DNA from: JAWXUU01 sp044426085
GTDB taxonomy: Bacteria > Bacillota > Clostridia > Christensenellales > CAMQZB01
Direction: 5' to 3'
DNA length: 64,000 bases
Assembly: GCA_044426085.1 (NCBI GenBank)
Contig: JAWXUU010000002.1
Coordinates: 1-64,000, forward strand
The notes beneath the pieces are model-generated. The model made no database searches, was not told the origin of the DNA, and saw only the letters and a list, made by a program, of their open reading frames with translations. This document shows, piece after piece, positions 16,326-24,876 of the stretch; positions within the stretch are counted from its first letter, which is position 1; each line of letters begins with the position of its first letter. The position numbers and the translations under genes are program-made.

Positions 16326-17432
16326 CTATAATTTATAGTTCATAACGCTGAGAAAGTATTCAAAGAATTTCTTTCTGCCTTCGCAATACATATTAATATC
16401 AAGTTCGCCGGTGGACATATAATCGCGATCCCTTCTGCAGCCGCCACGGCAAATCTTGAATACACTGCACGATTTGCATTTTGCGTCAATTTTTAGCGAT
16501 GAATTCTTAAATTTCATCATATTCTCACAAACACCCATTTCTTCAAGAGAGTTTTGGTTGATGTTCCCAAGCAGATATTTATCTTCACAATAAAAATCGC
16601 AAGGATAGCAGTTGCCGTTTCCTTCGACGATAAGTTGTCCGCCACAAGCCCCACTCATTCCGCAAAGCTCGGGTGTTTGCCCATTCAGCATGCCCAGCAA
16701 GTTGTCTAAGTATCGAATATAAACAGGCTCGCCGTTTCGCTTGTCTTGGATATATAAATCCAAAATAGTCTTATAAAAATTAAAATATCCATCATTATCA
16801 GGTGAGAACGTTCCCGAGAGCGGTTTCACGCCCATAGGATCAAGACAAATAATGAATTGCATAAAGTTAAAACCGTGCGACCTAAAAAACTTATATGTTG
16901 AAGCCGCGCTTCTTGCAGAAAGTGATGTCACAACAGCAATAATATTGAATTCAACCTTATATTTTTTGAACATATCAATGGTTTTCATAACTTTATTGAA
17001 AGTACCTTTTCTTTCGGCGTCAACTCTGTGAGTGTTGTGCAAATCAGCTTTTCCGTCAAGCGAAACTCCAATCAAAAAGTTGTTTTCAGCAAAAAACTTG
17101 CAGTGCGGCTTTGTTATAAGAGTACCATTTGTTTGCAGTGCGTATGAAATTGCCGTTTTATTTGTGTTGAGTTTTTTAACCGTTTCAACAAAGAATTTAA
17201 AAAACTCAAGTGGCGCAACAGTTGGTTCGCCCCCTTGAAAAGCAAAATTAATACTTCCACCATCGGCAAAATCCAACCCTTTTTCTATCACGGCAGTTGC
17301 CGTTTCGTTTGTCATAACACCAAAACTTTCTATTTCCCTGTTTTCAGCGATATCGGCATAGAAGCAGTATTTACATCGCATATTGCAAAGTGATGATGCT
17401 GGTTTTATCAGTATTGTAATTCCTTTTTTCAT
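16326..17432 (-). CDS. Anaerobic sulfatase-maturating enzyme (radical SAM, SPASM)
   Basis: This radical SAM enzyme oxidises the active-site Cys (or Ser) of sulfatases to formylglycine. The 368-aa protein has the cluster motif C16-x3-C20-x2-C23 at the N-terminus, GGEPT, and a SPASM C-terminus rich in cysteines (CGMSGACGG, CYPCDFYC, CKSCSVFKICRGGC) binding two more Fe-S clusters. The expected client is the Cys-type sulfatase at 21993, whose C56-QPSR motif fits. The enzyme lies 18 bp after the ROK regulator gene on the same strand, so both are co-transcribed divergently from the transporter operon. The Fe-S chemistry implies an anaerobe. Confidence 0.93.
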   Translation of the reverse strand: MKKGITILIKPASSLCNMRCKYCFYADIAENREIESFGVMTNETATAVIEKGLDFADGGSINFAFQGGEPTVAPLEFFKFFVETVKKLNTNKTAISYALQTNGTLITKPHCKFFAENNFLIGVSLDGKADLHNTHRVDAERKGTFNKVMKTIDMFKKYKVEFNIIAVVTSLSARSAASTYKFFRSHGFNFMQFIICLDPMGVKPLSGTFSPDNDGYFNFYKTILDLYIQDKRNGEPVYIRYLDNLLGMLNGQTPELCGMSGACGGQLIVEGNGNCYPCDFYCEDKYLLGNINQNSLEEMGVCENMMKFKNSSLKIDAKCKSCSVFKICRGGCRRDRDYMSTGELDINMYCEGRKKFFEYFLSVMNYKL

Positions 17433-17450
17433 TTTAATGCTCCAAAAGTT

Positions 17451-18629
17451 TTATGTATAGTCATGAATGAAAAGTGATTGTATAATTTCAGATGTGATTC
17501 CTTCAAAAGCGTGCTTTTCAAAATTGATTTCTAAATTCACGATATCTGTCAGTTGGTATTTTTCTAGGCAAGCATTGAAAAATTCCGCAAAAACTTTGTT
17601 GTTTCGAATAAGCGTTCCGCCAATTGAAATTTTTTGAGAATTAAACAAGCAGTGGAAGTTGTATATTGTCAAAGCGAGAGTATTAGCAGTCTCCTCAAAG
17701 CATTGCATGGCAAGAGTGTCGCCGTTATTGCTTGCAAGAACTATGTCTTCAAAAGAAAGGATATCAAATTTATCAGAAAGTGAACTAGCGATTCCAAGGG
17801 CGATTTGTGATTTTATATTTTCAACAATATTAATTGTTCCAAGGCTGGTGATTGCACAACCACGCTGACCGCAAGTGCAAGTTCTTCCCATTGGATTAAC
17901 AATCCAGTGTTCAACAGTTGGTCTGTTTTGCTTGCCGATATTCAACAACTTGTTTTCATTGATAATTCCAACCCCAATACCAATAGACATATTGAAAAAA
18001 GCAAAAGATTCAATATCAAGGTGATATTTTTTCATGTATAACCCAAATGAAACTGTGTTGGCAATAGAATCTTGCAAAACTGGCAGGGAAGTGATTTTTT
18101 CAAGTTCATCATTAATATTGATTCCAAGAAAACTATGATGCAAATCTCTTCCGTCAATCACCACTCCATCATCAATTGCATGACCTGAACTGAGCCCGCA
18201 ATACATAATGTCACCTTTAAGTTTTTTTCTTACGTTTATGCAAAACTTGCTTAGTTCAAATGAAAATTCAGCAAAAGTTGTATTTTTTGATAAGTTAAAT
18301 TTTGCTTGTGCAATGATATTACTTGAAAAATCTGTCACGGCAAAGTAAAAATGTGATCTCGTTATCAAAATACACAATATATTGCAGAAATCTGCGTTTA
18401 AAGTCAAATTTTGGGGCGGTCTACCTTTGCCTTTGTTTTCTTCTATATTAGTAATTGAAATTATTCCTTTTTCAGCAAGCTTATCTATTGTATTATAAAA
18501 GTTGGCAATTTTTAAAGTGCTGTTTAATTGCAAGTCTTTTCTAGAGATTGTGCCATTCCAATATATTTTGTATGCCAGTTCTTTCTCGCTTGTTGTAAGT
18601 GAAGAAAGGGTTTGTAATGCGTTATTCAT
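17451..18629 (-). CDS. ROK-family transcriptional regulator
   Basis: A NagC/XylR-type repressor with an N-terminal winged helix (about 1-80, including SRKDLQLNS and a GKGRPPQNL wing) and a C-terminal ROK domain with the zinc motif CTCGQRGC. The kinase-like domain senses a sugar or sugar derivative. I chose ATG 18629, with AGGAG just upstream, over an upstream in-frame ATG at 18695, giving 392 aa. It is divergent from the TctC operon and probably represses it through the palindromes at 18699-18719 and 18784-18802. Confidence 0.9.
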   Translation of the reverse strand: MNNALQTLSSLTTSEKELAYKIYWNGTISRKDLQLNSTLKIANFYNTIDKLAEKGIISITNIEENKGKGRPPQNLTLNADFCNILCILITRSHFYFAVTDFSSNIIAQAKFNLSKNTTFAEFSFELSKFCINVRKKLKGDIMYCGLSSGHAIDDGVVIDGRDLHHSFLGININDELEKITSLPVLQDSIANTVSFGLYMKKYHLDIESFAFFNMSIGIGVGIINENKLLNIGKQNRPTVEHWIVNPMGRTCTCGQRGCAITSLGTINIVENIKSQIALGIASSLSDKFDILSFEDIVLASNNGDTLAMQCFEETANTLALTIYNFHCLFNSQKISIGGTLIRNNKVFAEFFNACLEKYQLTDIVNLEINFEKHAFEGITSEIIQSLFIHDYT

Positions 18630-18698
18630 AATTCTCCTAATTATATATGTATCATATAATGTAAGTATTATAGCATACAAAAAATGATATTTCAAGCA

Positions 18699-18719
18699 TT
18701 ATTATAAATTTTATAATAA
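18699..18719. promoter_or_regulatory. Palindromic candidate operator 1
   Basis: A perfect 10-bp inverted repeat, TTATTATAAA and TTTATAATAA, with a 1-bp centre. It lies between the divergent ROK and tctC genes. Confidence 0.55.
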
Positions 18720-18745
18720 ATTTTAATCTTTTTTTAAAAAAAGTA

Positions 18746-18774
18746 TTGACAAACATACATTTGCGGTGTATACT
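18746..18774 (+). promoter_or_regulatory. Promoter of the tct/sulfatase operon
   Basis: TTGACA (18746-18751), 17-bp spacer, TATACT (18769-18774). Confidence 0.85.
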
Positions 18775-18783
18775 GTGAGCATA

Positions 18784-18802
18784 TATTACAAGATTTGTAA
18801 TA
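18784..18802. promoter_or_regulatory. Palindromic candidate operator 2
   Basis: TATTACAA-GAT-TTGTAATA, perfect 8-bp arms, just downstream of the -10 box, so a bound protein would block transcription. It is a likely ROK-repressor site. Confidence 0.6.
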
Positions 18803-18819
18803 ATAGGGAGGAAATAAAG

Positions 18820-19806
18820 ATGAAAAACCAAATGAAGAAATTGCTAGTACTAATTCTTGTTCTCGCGCTTACATTGACAATGTTTGCAGCTTGTGAAGAA
18901 CCAAGCGAAAGTGGGTCAGAAGAAGTTGTGTTCCCAGCGGGAAATTCGTTGACAATCATTGTGCCAGTATCAGCAGGTGCAGGAATGGACGTTCAAGCGA
19001 GAATTTTTGCAACTTATCTATCAGAAGAACTTGGAACAAACGTAGTTATTGAAAATATCGACGGTGGTGGCACAGTTCTTGGTGCTACAGAATTCTTGAC
19101 ATACGACGCAGATGACGACTATATGATATATCTTTCAACAGACCATGCAGTTTTGACACCAGTTCTAAGTGAAGCGACATACACATATGAAGATTTCACA
19201 GCTGTAAGCACATTGACATACACTGAAGAAGCATTGTGGGTGAGAACAGATTCACCTTGGGAAACTTGGGAAGATGTTGTTGCGGCAAGCCAAATCGAAC
19301 CTATCGTTTGTGGAACAGGCGCAAAAACAGGTCCAGCTTATATTGCAGTTCAAGGTGCTTTTGATGCATCTGATGCAAACTTCGAATATGTTATTGCAAG
19401 TTCAGTTCCAGAATCAATCATCAACATGGTTGCAGGAACAGTTGATTTGTGTTGGTCTGCTTACACTCAAGCTGGGCAATATTACGAAACAGATCAAATC
19501 AAACCTATCGTTGGAACTGGTGTGACAGTTGATTCTCAAATTGGCGCAGAAACAATGATGGAAAAAGGTTATGACTTCTCATTCTCTTCTTGCAACGCAT
19601 TCTTCATGAATTCAGATGCAGATCCAGCGATTATTGCAATCATGGAAGAAGCTTGTGCTGCTGTTTATGCAAATCCAGATTTCCAAGTAGATTTTGAAGA
19701 AGCTGGAAACCAAATCTTGACTGACGCATCAGCAGACTTTGCAAATGATGCAGTTGAACAAAAAATCGCATTGCTTCCTATGATTGAAGAAATGATGAAG
19801 GGTTAA
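18820..19806 (+). CDS. tctC: Tripartite tricarboxylate transporter solute-binding lipoprotein, TctC type
   Basis: This is the extracellular receptor of a TTT-family secondary transporter; such proteins bind organic anions (citrate, carboxylates, sometimes other small acids). The 328-aa protein has a lipoprotein signal (hydrophobic stretch, then MFAAC with the lipid-bearing cysteine) and the usual N-terminal strand NSLTIIVPVSAGAGMD. GGGAGGA lies 7 nt before ATG 18820. It heads the operon, followed by TctB and TctA after a long hairpin that may keep the receptor mRNA more abundant. The ligand is unknown; the following sulfatase suggests a sulfated organic acid. Confidence 0.9.
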   Translation: MKNQMKKLLVLILVLALTLTMFAACEEPSESGSEEVVFPAGNSLTIIVPVSAGAGMDVQARIFATYLSEELGTNVVIENIDGGGTVLGATEFLTYDADDDYMIYLSTDHAVLTPVLSEATYTYEDFTAVSTLTYTEEALWVRTDSPWETWEDVVAASQIEPIVCGTGAKTGPAYIAVQGAFDASDANFEYVIASSVPESIINMVAGTVDLCWSAYTQAGQYYETDQIKPIVGTGVTVDSQIGAETMMEKGYDFSFSSCNAFFMNSDADPAIIAIMEEACAAVYANPDFQVDFEEAGNQILTDASADFANDAVEQKIALLPMIEEMMKG

Positions 19807-19843
19807 TGGCTTGTATATAATTTAATTTTAAAGGCTATTTCTG

Positions 19844-19899
19844 AAAGGTAGATGTGCAATGTTCATATATGCAAAGCTAGCATGCGTATCTGCCTTTTT
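19844..19899 (+). terminator. Intercistronic hairpin between tctC and tctB
   Basis: AAAGGTAGAT (19844-19853) pairs with ATCTGCCTTT (19888-19897). The stem can extend inward to about 15 bp, and TT follows. It probably causes partial termination or protects the tctC mRNA. Confidence 0.6.
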
Positions 19900-19930
19900 G
19901 AAACTACATTAAAAGATAAAATGGAGATAT

Positions 19931-20416
19931 ATGATGATAAAAATGAAAAAAGGCCTCACGCTTGGCATAATCTTTGTTGTGTTTGCGATTGTGGCAATAT
20001 ATCTTACAAACACACAAATATCATTGGGATTATATGACCCCGATGGCAACAACACGAGTCCAAGGGATTTTCCAATGTTTGCAAGTGTGCTTATGGGTAT
20101 TTTTGGTGTTATGAACATAATAAGAAGCACAGTTTTCAAAAAAGATGAGTATGTAACAATAAACTTGAAAGCGGAAGGTAAGATTTTGCTATGTTTTATT
20201 TCGATGATAGTTTATTTACTTGTGTTCAAATGGATTGGATTTATCATTGCAACTTCACTTCTTGGCAGTTTCATACTGTTGTTGCAAGGGTCAAAAAATT
20301 GGAAATACTATCTTATTGTTGTTATCACGACAATAATTGTGTTTGTTGGATTTAAATATGGACTCAGTGTCACAAAGCTCCCATGGGGCTATCCACTGAT
20401 TTATATTTTCGGGTGA
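19931..20416 (+). CDS. tctB: Tripartite tricarboxylate transporter small membrane subunit, TctB type
   Basis: A 161-aa membrane protein with four predicted transmembrane segments (near residues 7-24, 51-70, 85-118 as a pair, and 122-145), the normal size and topology of TctB. It is the small subunit of the transporter and is thought to support the large channel subunit TctA. A GGAG ribosome site lies close before ATG 19931, and ATG 19934 is an equally good start. TctA begins 9 nt after its stop. Confidence 0.88.
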   Translation: MMIKMKKGLTLGIIFVVFAIVAIYLTNTQISLGLYDPDGNNTSPRDFPMFASVLMGIFGVMNIIRSTVFKKDEYVTINLKAEGKILLCFISMIVYLLVFKWIGFIIATSLLGSFILLLQGSKNWKYYLIVVITTIIVFVGFKYGLSVTKLPWGYPLIYIFG

Positions 20417-20424
20417 GGTGAGAT

Positions 20425-21993
20425 ATGGATTTTAGTGCAATTGCTGAAGGTTTGAGTTATATATTCTCCCTTCAAAATTTATTGTTTATGCTGATTGGTA
20501 TGTTTATCGGTATTGTCTTTGGTGCAATTCCAGGGCTCAACGGTGGCATAGCAATCATAGTTTTACTGCCATTCACATTTTCTATGGACCCAATGACAGG
20601 CATATTGATGCTTATTGCGGTTTATAATGGTGGAACATACGGCGGTTCAATCACGGCGATTCTTCTTGGAACGCCAGGAACAACAGGCAGTGCAGCCACG
20701 GTTATTGATGGATATGCACTTGCGAAAAAAGGTTATCCCAAAAAAGCACTTGATATCGCGCTATACGCATCAGTTATTGGTGGTATCGTCGGTTCATTGT
20801 TGCTACTTTTCGCTTCACCTTTGATTTCTTCTTTTGCGATGAAAATGGCTCCACCAGAAATGTTCTGTGTGGCATTGTTAGGCCTCGCAATAGTTGCGGG
20901 TATTGGCGGAAACAATTTACTTTCTGGCTTTGGAACAGCGTGTTTCGGAATGCTTGTATCATGTGTTGGTATGAGTGCCCTAACAGGAACATCAAGATTC
21001 ACATTCAGTGTGGTAAATCTTTTGAAAGGACTAGATTCAAATGCTGTTTTGGTTGGCATATTTGCACTTCCATTGGTTTTTGCATCAGTAAGAAAAGGAT
21101 CAAAAGCACTTCAAGAAGAAAGCAGTATAACATCAAATCTAGTGAGTAAAGAAGATGATAAACTAACTAAAAAAGATTTAAAAATAGCTGGCGGAAGCAT
21201 TGCGAAATCTTCAGCTATTGGCTCAATAGTAGGTGCAATTCCGGGTGCTGGTATCAATATTGCAGCATATCTTGGATATTCAGAAGCAAAAAGAAAATCG
21301 AAACATTCCGAAGAATTTGGTGAAGGCGCACTTGAAGGTATCGCAGCACCAGAAGCTGCAAACAACGCTGTTTGTGCATCTTCATTCGTGCCACTCCTAA
21401 CTCTAGGAATACCAGGCTCAGTTGTTGCGGCAATCTTGCTTGGTGCACTAACAATGCACGGTATTGTTCCCGGGCCAATGATGGTCATCACCGATGCAGG
21501 ATATTTTTATGGAATAATATTTGGCTTTATCGTTGCACAAATATTCATGTTGATGCAAGGAAAATTGCTACTCAACGTGTTCAGAAAAGTAACTTCAATA
21601 CCTGGCGAAATACTCATGCCACTTCTTGTTGTGTTCTGTTGCGTTGGTATGTATTCGCTATCTTCAAGAGTGTTCGATATTGGAATATTCATAGTTATGG
21701 GATTCGTGTTCTATATCCTTTCAAAATTCGGCGCAGCAGGTCCTGGATTTGTTTTGGGGTTTGTTTTAGGACCAATCCTAGAATTCAACCTTGATGGTGC
21801 AATGGTTCTCGGAAAAGGCTCGTGGTCAATATTCCTAACACGCCCAATAAGTGTGGTATTTATCATTATTTCAATCGCATTGTTTATTCTTATGTACAAA
21901 CAAAATGCAAGTTCAAGCAAATCGGTTAAAGGAACAATGAAAGAAAGCGGAGTAGCCAACGAAGAGGAAAATACAGTAGGAGAGATAGACTAA
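20425..21993 (+). CDS. tctA: Tripartite tricarboxylate transporter large membrane subunit, TctA type
   Basis: The 522-aa membrane-embedded transport subunit, with about 12 hydrophobic segments. It shows the two family repeats with GAIPGLNGGIAI near residue 35 and GAIPGAGINIAAYLGY near residue 270, plus NNAVCASSFVPLLTLGIPG, all hallmark TctA blocks. Transport is driven by a cation gradient, not ATP. The stop and the sulfatase start overlap as TAATG, so import and desulfation are translationally linked. Confidence 0.93.
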   Translation: MDFSAIAEGLSYIFSLQNLLFMLIGMFIGIVFGAIPGLNGGIAIIVLLPFTFSMDPMTGILMLIAVYNGGTYGGSITAILLGTPGTTGSAATVIDGYALAKKGYPKKALDIALYASVIGGIVGSLLLLFASPLISSFAMKMAPPEMFCVALLGLAIVAGIGGNNLLSGFGTACFGMLVSCVGMSALTGTSRFTFSVVNLLKGLDSNAVLVGIFALPLVFASVRKGSKALQEESSITSNLVSKEDDKLTKKDLKIAGGSIAKSSAIGSIVGAIPGAGINIAAYLGYSEAKRKSKHSEEFGEGALEGIAAPEAANNAVCASSFVPLLTLGIPGSVVAAILLGALTMHGIVPGPMMVITDAGYFYGIIFGFIVAQIFMLMQGKLLLNVFRKVTSIPGEILMPLLVVFCCVGMYSLSSRVFDIGIFIVMGFVFYILSKFGAAGPGFVLGFVLGPILEFNLDGAMVLGKGSWSIFLTRPISVVFIIISIALFILMYKQNASSSKSVKGTMKESGVANEEENTVGEID

Positions 21994-23375
21994 TGGAAAA
22001 TAAAAAAAGATATAACACACTGCTACTCACAGTGGATGATTTGAACTATGACACACTTGGATGTTTTGGAAGTCCAGTTGAAGGGGTGAGTCCAAACCTT
22101 GATGCACTTTGCGAAGAAGGTATCAAATTTGAAAACTCTTTTGTTACAATCGCGGTTTGCCAACCATCAAGATGTGCAATGGTAACTGGAAGATACCCCC
22201 ACAGAAACGGTGCAAAAGGCTTTGAAGCAATCGATTCAAGTTGCACAACAATGACAGAAAGATTGGCTCAACATGGCTATTATAACGGTATTATTGGCAA
22301 AGAAGATCACCTTGCACCAAAATTCAAATTTGCTTGGGATTATTATATTCAAACATACAACCCAGAACATGCATATGGAAGAAATCCACAAAACTATTAT
22401 GATTATACAACTGAGTTCTTGAAACAAGCAAAAGAAGCGGGCAAACCATTCTTCTTGATGGCAAACTCACACGATCCACACAGACCATTTGTTGGAAGCA
22501 AACAAGAAATGAAAATGTTTGGAACTCACTATCCATGTGACCATGTGTATAAAGCGGAAGAAGTTGATGTCAAGGGTTGTCACCCAGATTTACCAATCAT
22601 CAGAGAAGAAATGGCTCAATACTATTCATCAGTTCGCAGGGGAGACCAAACAATCGGAAGAATTTTGGACGCACTCAAAGAATCCGGTGAATATGATAAC
22701 ACGCTCATCTTGTTTTTAAGTGACAACGGTATGGCATTGCCATTCTGCAAAACAAACTGCTACTATAACTCAACAAGAAGTCCATATATCATGAAACTTC
22801 CAAAAGATATGCAAGAAAACCAAGTGAAAGTTTGCGACACTCTTGTCAATGGTATTGATATCACTCCAACATTCCTTGATATTATGGGAGTTGAAGGAAT
22901 CGACGATATTGATGGTAAAAGCTTCAAAGAATGTCTTTATGATAACAGCGATATCCACGAAGATATCTTCACTCAATTCTATAAAACATCAATCAACCCA
23001 CAAACGGGTGAACCTGGATATTATCCAATGCGCTCAGTAACATCAAAGAAATACGTGTATATTTTCAACGGTTGGTCTGATGGCGAAACAGAATTCAGAA
23101 ACGAATCTATGAGCGGACTCACTTTTGATGCTATGAAAGAAGCAGCACTAACTGATGCTGATGTTAAAGCTCGTGTAGATTTGTTCTTGCTCAGAAAAGT
23201 TGAAGAACTTTATGACGTAGAAAATGATAACAGCTGTTTGGTCGATCTTATGGATAAACCAGAATATGCACAGCTCGTTGATGAAATGAGAAACAAAATG
23301 CATGAATATATGGTTCAATCTCAAGATGGTTTCCTTGATAAATATAATAAAGAAATCATGATACTAATCAAATAA
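21993..23375 (+). CDS. Cys-type sulfatase (cytosolic, SGSH-like)
   Basis: A 460-aa arylsulfatase-family (S1) enzyme that hydrolyses sulfate esters or sulfamates. The active-site signature is C56-Q-P-S-R60, with C56 converted to formylglycine by the maturase at 16326; metal ligands include D15 and D16 (TVDDLNYD) and the SDNGMALP block. Blocks such as GRYPHRNGAKGF and NSHDPHRPF resemble the N-sulfoglucosamine sulfohydrolase-like subfamily. There is no signal peptide, so it acts on an imported substrate, consistent with its TAATG coupling to the transporter. The exact substrate is unknown. Confidence 0.92.
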   Translation: MENKKRYNTLLLTVDDLNYDTLGCFGSPVEGVSPNLDALCEEGIKFENSFVTIAVCQPSRCAMVTGRYPHRNGAKGFEAIDSSCTTMTERLAQHGYYNGIIGKEDHLAPKFKFAWDYYIQTYNPEHAYGRNPQNYYDYTTEFLKQAKEAGKPFFLMANSHDPHRPFVGSKQEMKMFGTHYPCDHVYKAEEVDVKGCHPDLPIIREEMAQYYSSVRRGDQTIGRILDALKESGEYDNTLILFLSDNGMALPFCKTNCYYNSTRSPYIMKLPKDMQENQVKVCDTLVNGIDITPTFLDIMGVEGIDDIDGKSFKECLYDNSDIHEDIFTQFYKTSINPQTGEPGYYPMRSVTSKKYVYIFNGWSDGETEFRNESMSGLTFDAMKEAALTDADVKARVDLFLLRKVEELYDVENDNSCLVDLMDKPEYAQLVDEMRNKMHEYMVQSQDGFLDKYNKEIMILIK

Positions 23376-23394
23376 GCTAAATTATGAATAAGTA

Positions 23395-23432
23395 TAAACG
23401 CCCTGTGTTGGAGTTCTGACGTAGGGTGTTTA
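23395..23432 (+). terminator. Hairpin between sulfatase and URO-D gene
   Basis: TAAACGCCCT (23395-23404) pairs with AGGGTGTTTA (23423-23432) with one wobble. There is no T tail, so processing or partial termination is more likely than full termination. Confidence 0.45.
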
Positions 23433-23449
23433 TAAATCAAGGGGATAAT

Positions 23450-24703
23450 ATGAACGGTATAGAAACAATAAGGGCACTCGCAGAAGAATATTCAAATGTC
23501 TGTGCAAGTGACAGAAATAAAGATTTGCGAAAAATTTGGACAAATCACAACTCGTATAAAGATAACAGACCACTAATTTTGCTAGGCATGGATTTATATA
23601 ACGTCAACTATCCGCTCAGCGATTTAGAAATTGTTGCAAATGGTCTTATAGATGACAAATTGGTCAACACTGATCCATTCATGCAAAACATAGAAAGAGC
23701 ACTACGTTGGAAACTTTATCATGCATCAATCAAAGATGATACAGTTTTCGAACCATATATGATGGTTCCAAGTGTGAGAACTCCAGACGGCGAAAATCGC
23801 TGGGGCGTTCCGTGCGGAATGGGCGAACATGTGGCTGGCGGTGCGGGTGCATATAACCCTGTGATTTTTGAAGAAGATGATTTGGATAAAATCATTATTC
23901 AAGACCATAAAATTGATATTGAAGCAACAAAAGCTTTAACAGATAGATACAACGATGTTCTCGGCGGAAAACTTACTGCAATTTCCGATGACAGACCAAC
24001 GCTTTTCCATTGGTCAGGTGATATCATAACAGATATGGCAAAACTCGTTGGGCTTGAAAATTTATTTTATTTGCTAGTTGACGAACCAGATATGCTTCAT
24101 AAACTTGCGGGAATGATGAGAGATGCAATCTTGAAATCTCACAACGCATGGGAAGCAAACGGCGAAGCAAACAGCACGTCTTCATTCAATCAAGCCATGC
24201 CTTATGCGGAAGGCATTGCAAGCATGGAATCAAAAATTTCATGTGGAAGAAAAGACATGTTCATGTTTTATGCGGCGCAAGAAATGACGTCAGTTTCACC
24301 AGATATGTGGAAAGAATTCTGTTTGGACTATCAAAAACCACTAATGGAAAAATTTGGGCTCATCGCATATGGTTGTTGTGAAGATTTAACGCGAAAACTT
24401 GATTATTTGTTTGAAATTCCAAACATGCGCAGAATTTCCGTTTCACCTTTTGCAAACGTAGAAAAGTGTGCGGAAAAAATTGGTGATAAATACATCATAA
24501 GCTATCGACCAAACCCAAGTTCTATGGTTTCAAGGGGAATCAACGAAGACACAATAAGAAAAGAAATCGGCGAAGCAAAAACGCATTTCAACAGAAATAA
24601 CTGCATATTTGATTTGGATTTGAAAGATGTTCAAACAGTCAATGGCGACAGCACAGTCTTGCCAAGATTTATTGAAATTGCAAGAAGTGTTTTGGAAAAA
24701 TAA
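23450..24703 (+). CDS. URO-D-family protein, putative methyltransferase
   Basis: A 417-aa protein of the uroporphyrinogen decarboxylase superfamily, which in anaerobes often works as a corrinoid-linked methyltransferase rather than in heme synthesis. The barrel is recognisable from LFHWSGDIITD, DEPDMLHKLAGMM and LIAYGCCEDLTRKLDYL. At the place where MtaA-type enzymes have the zinc motif H-x-C it reads Y-G-C-C, and the later zinc cysteine of MtaA (GC motif) is not evident, so it is a distinct subfamily. I chose ATG 23450, after AAGGGGAT, over 23426. As the last gene of the tct/sulfatase operon it probably acts on the desulfated substrate; a corrinoid partner is encoded at 27610. Confidence 0.8.
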   Translation: MNGIETIRALAEEYSNVCASDRNKDLRKIWTNHNSYKDNRPLILLGMDLYNVNYPLSDLEIVANGLIDDKLVNTDPFMQNIERALRWKLYHASIKDDTVFEPYMMVPSVRTPDGENRWGVPCGMGEHVAGGAGAYNPVIFEEDDLDKIIIQDHKIDIEATKALTDRYNDVLGGKLTAISDDRPTLFHWSGDIITDMAKLVGLENLFYLLVDEPDMLHKLAGMMRDAILKSHNAWEANGEANSTSSFNQAMPYAEGIASMESKISCGRKDMFMFYAAQEMTSVSPDMWKEFCLDYQKPLMEKFGLIAYGCCEDLTRKLDYLFEIPNMRRISVSPFANVEKCAEKIGDKYIISYRPNPSSMVSRGINEDTIRKEIGEAKTHFNRNNCIFDLDLKDVQTVNGDSTVLPRFIEIARSVLEK

Positions 24704-24751
24704 TAAAAAATGAAAATACTAAAAATAGTTTTCTCATAATCTCCACTATAT

Positions 24752-24786
24752 AAATAAACACCATCGCAAAAGATGGTGCTTATTTA
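24752..24786 (+). terminator. Terminator of the tct/sulfatase operon
   Basis: The stem CACCATC/GATGGTG is extended by AAATAA/TTATTT across a one-base bulge on each side, with loop GCAAAA. Confidence 0.8.
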
Positions 24787-24818
24787 TGTAAATTTCACAA
24801 GAGATATAACTATTTTAC

Positions 24819-24846
24819 TTTACATAACACAAAAAAGTACTATAAT
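24819..24846 (+). promoter_or_regulatory. Promoter of pgi
   Basis: TTTACA (24819-24824), 16-bp spacer, TATAAT (24841-24846). Confidence 0.7.
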
Positions 24847-24876
24847 ATAAGTAATAAAACAATGGTGGGTAATATA

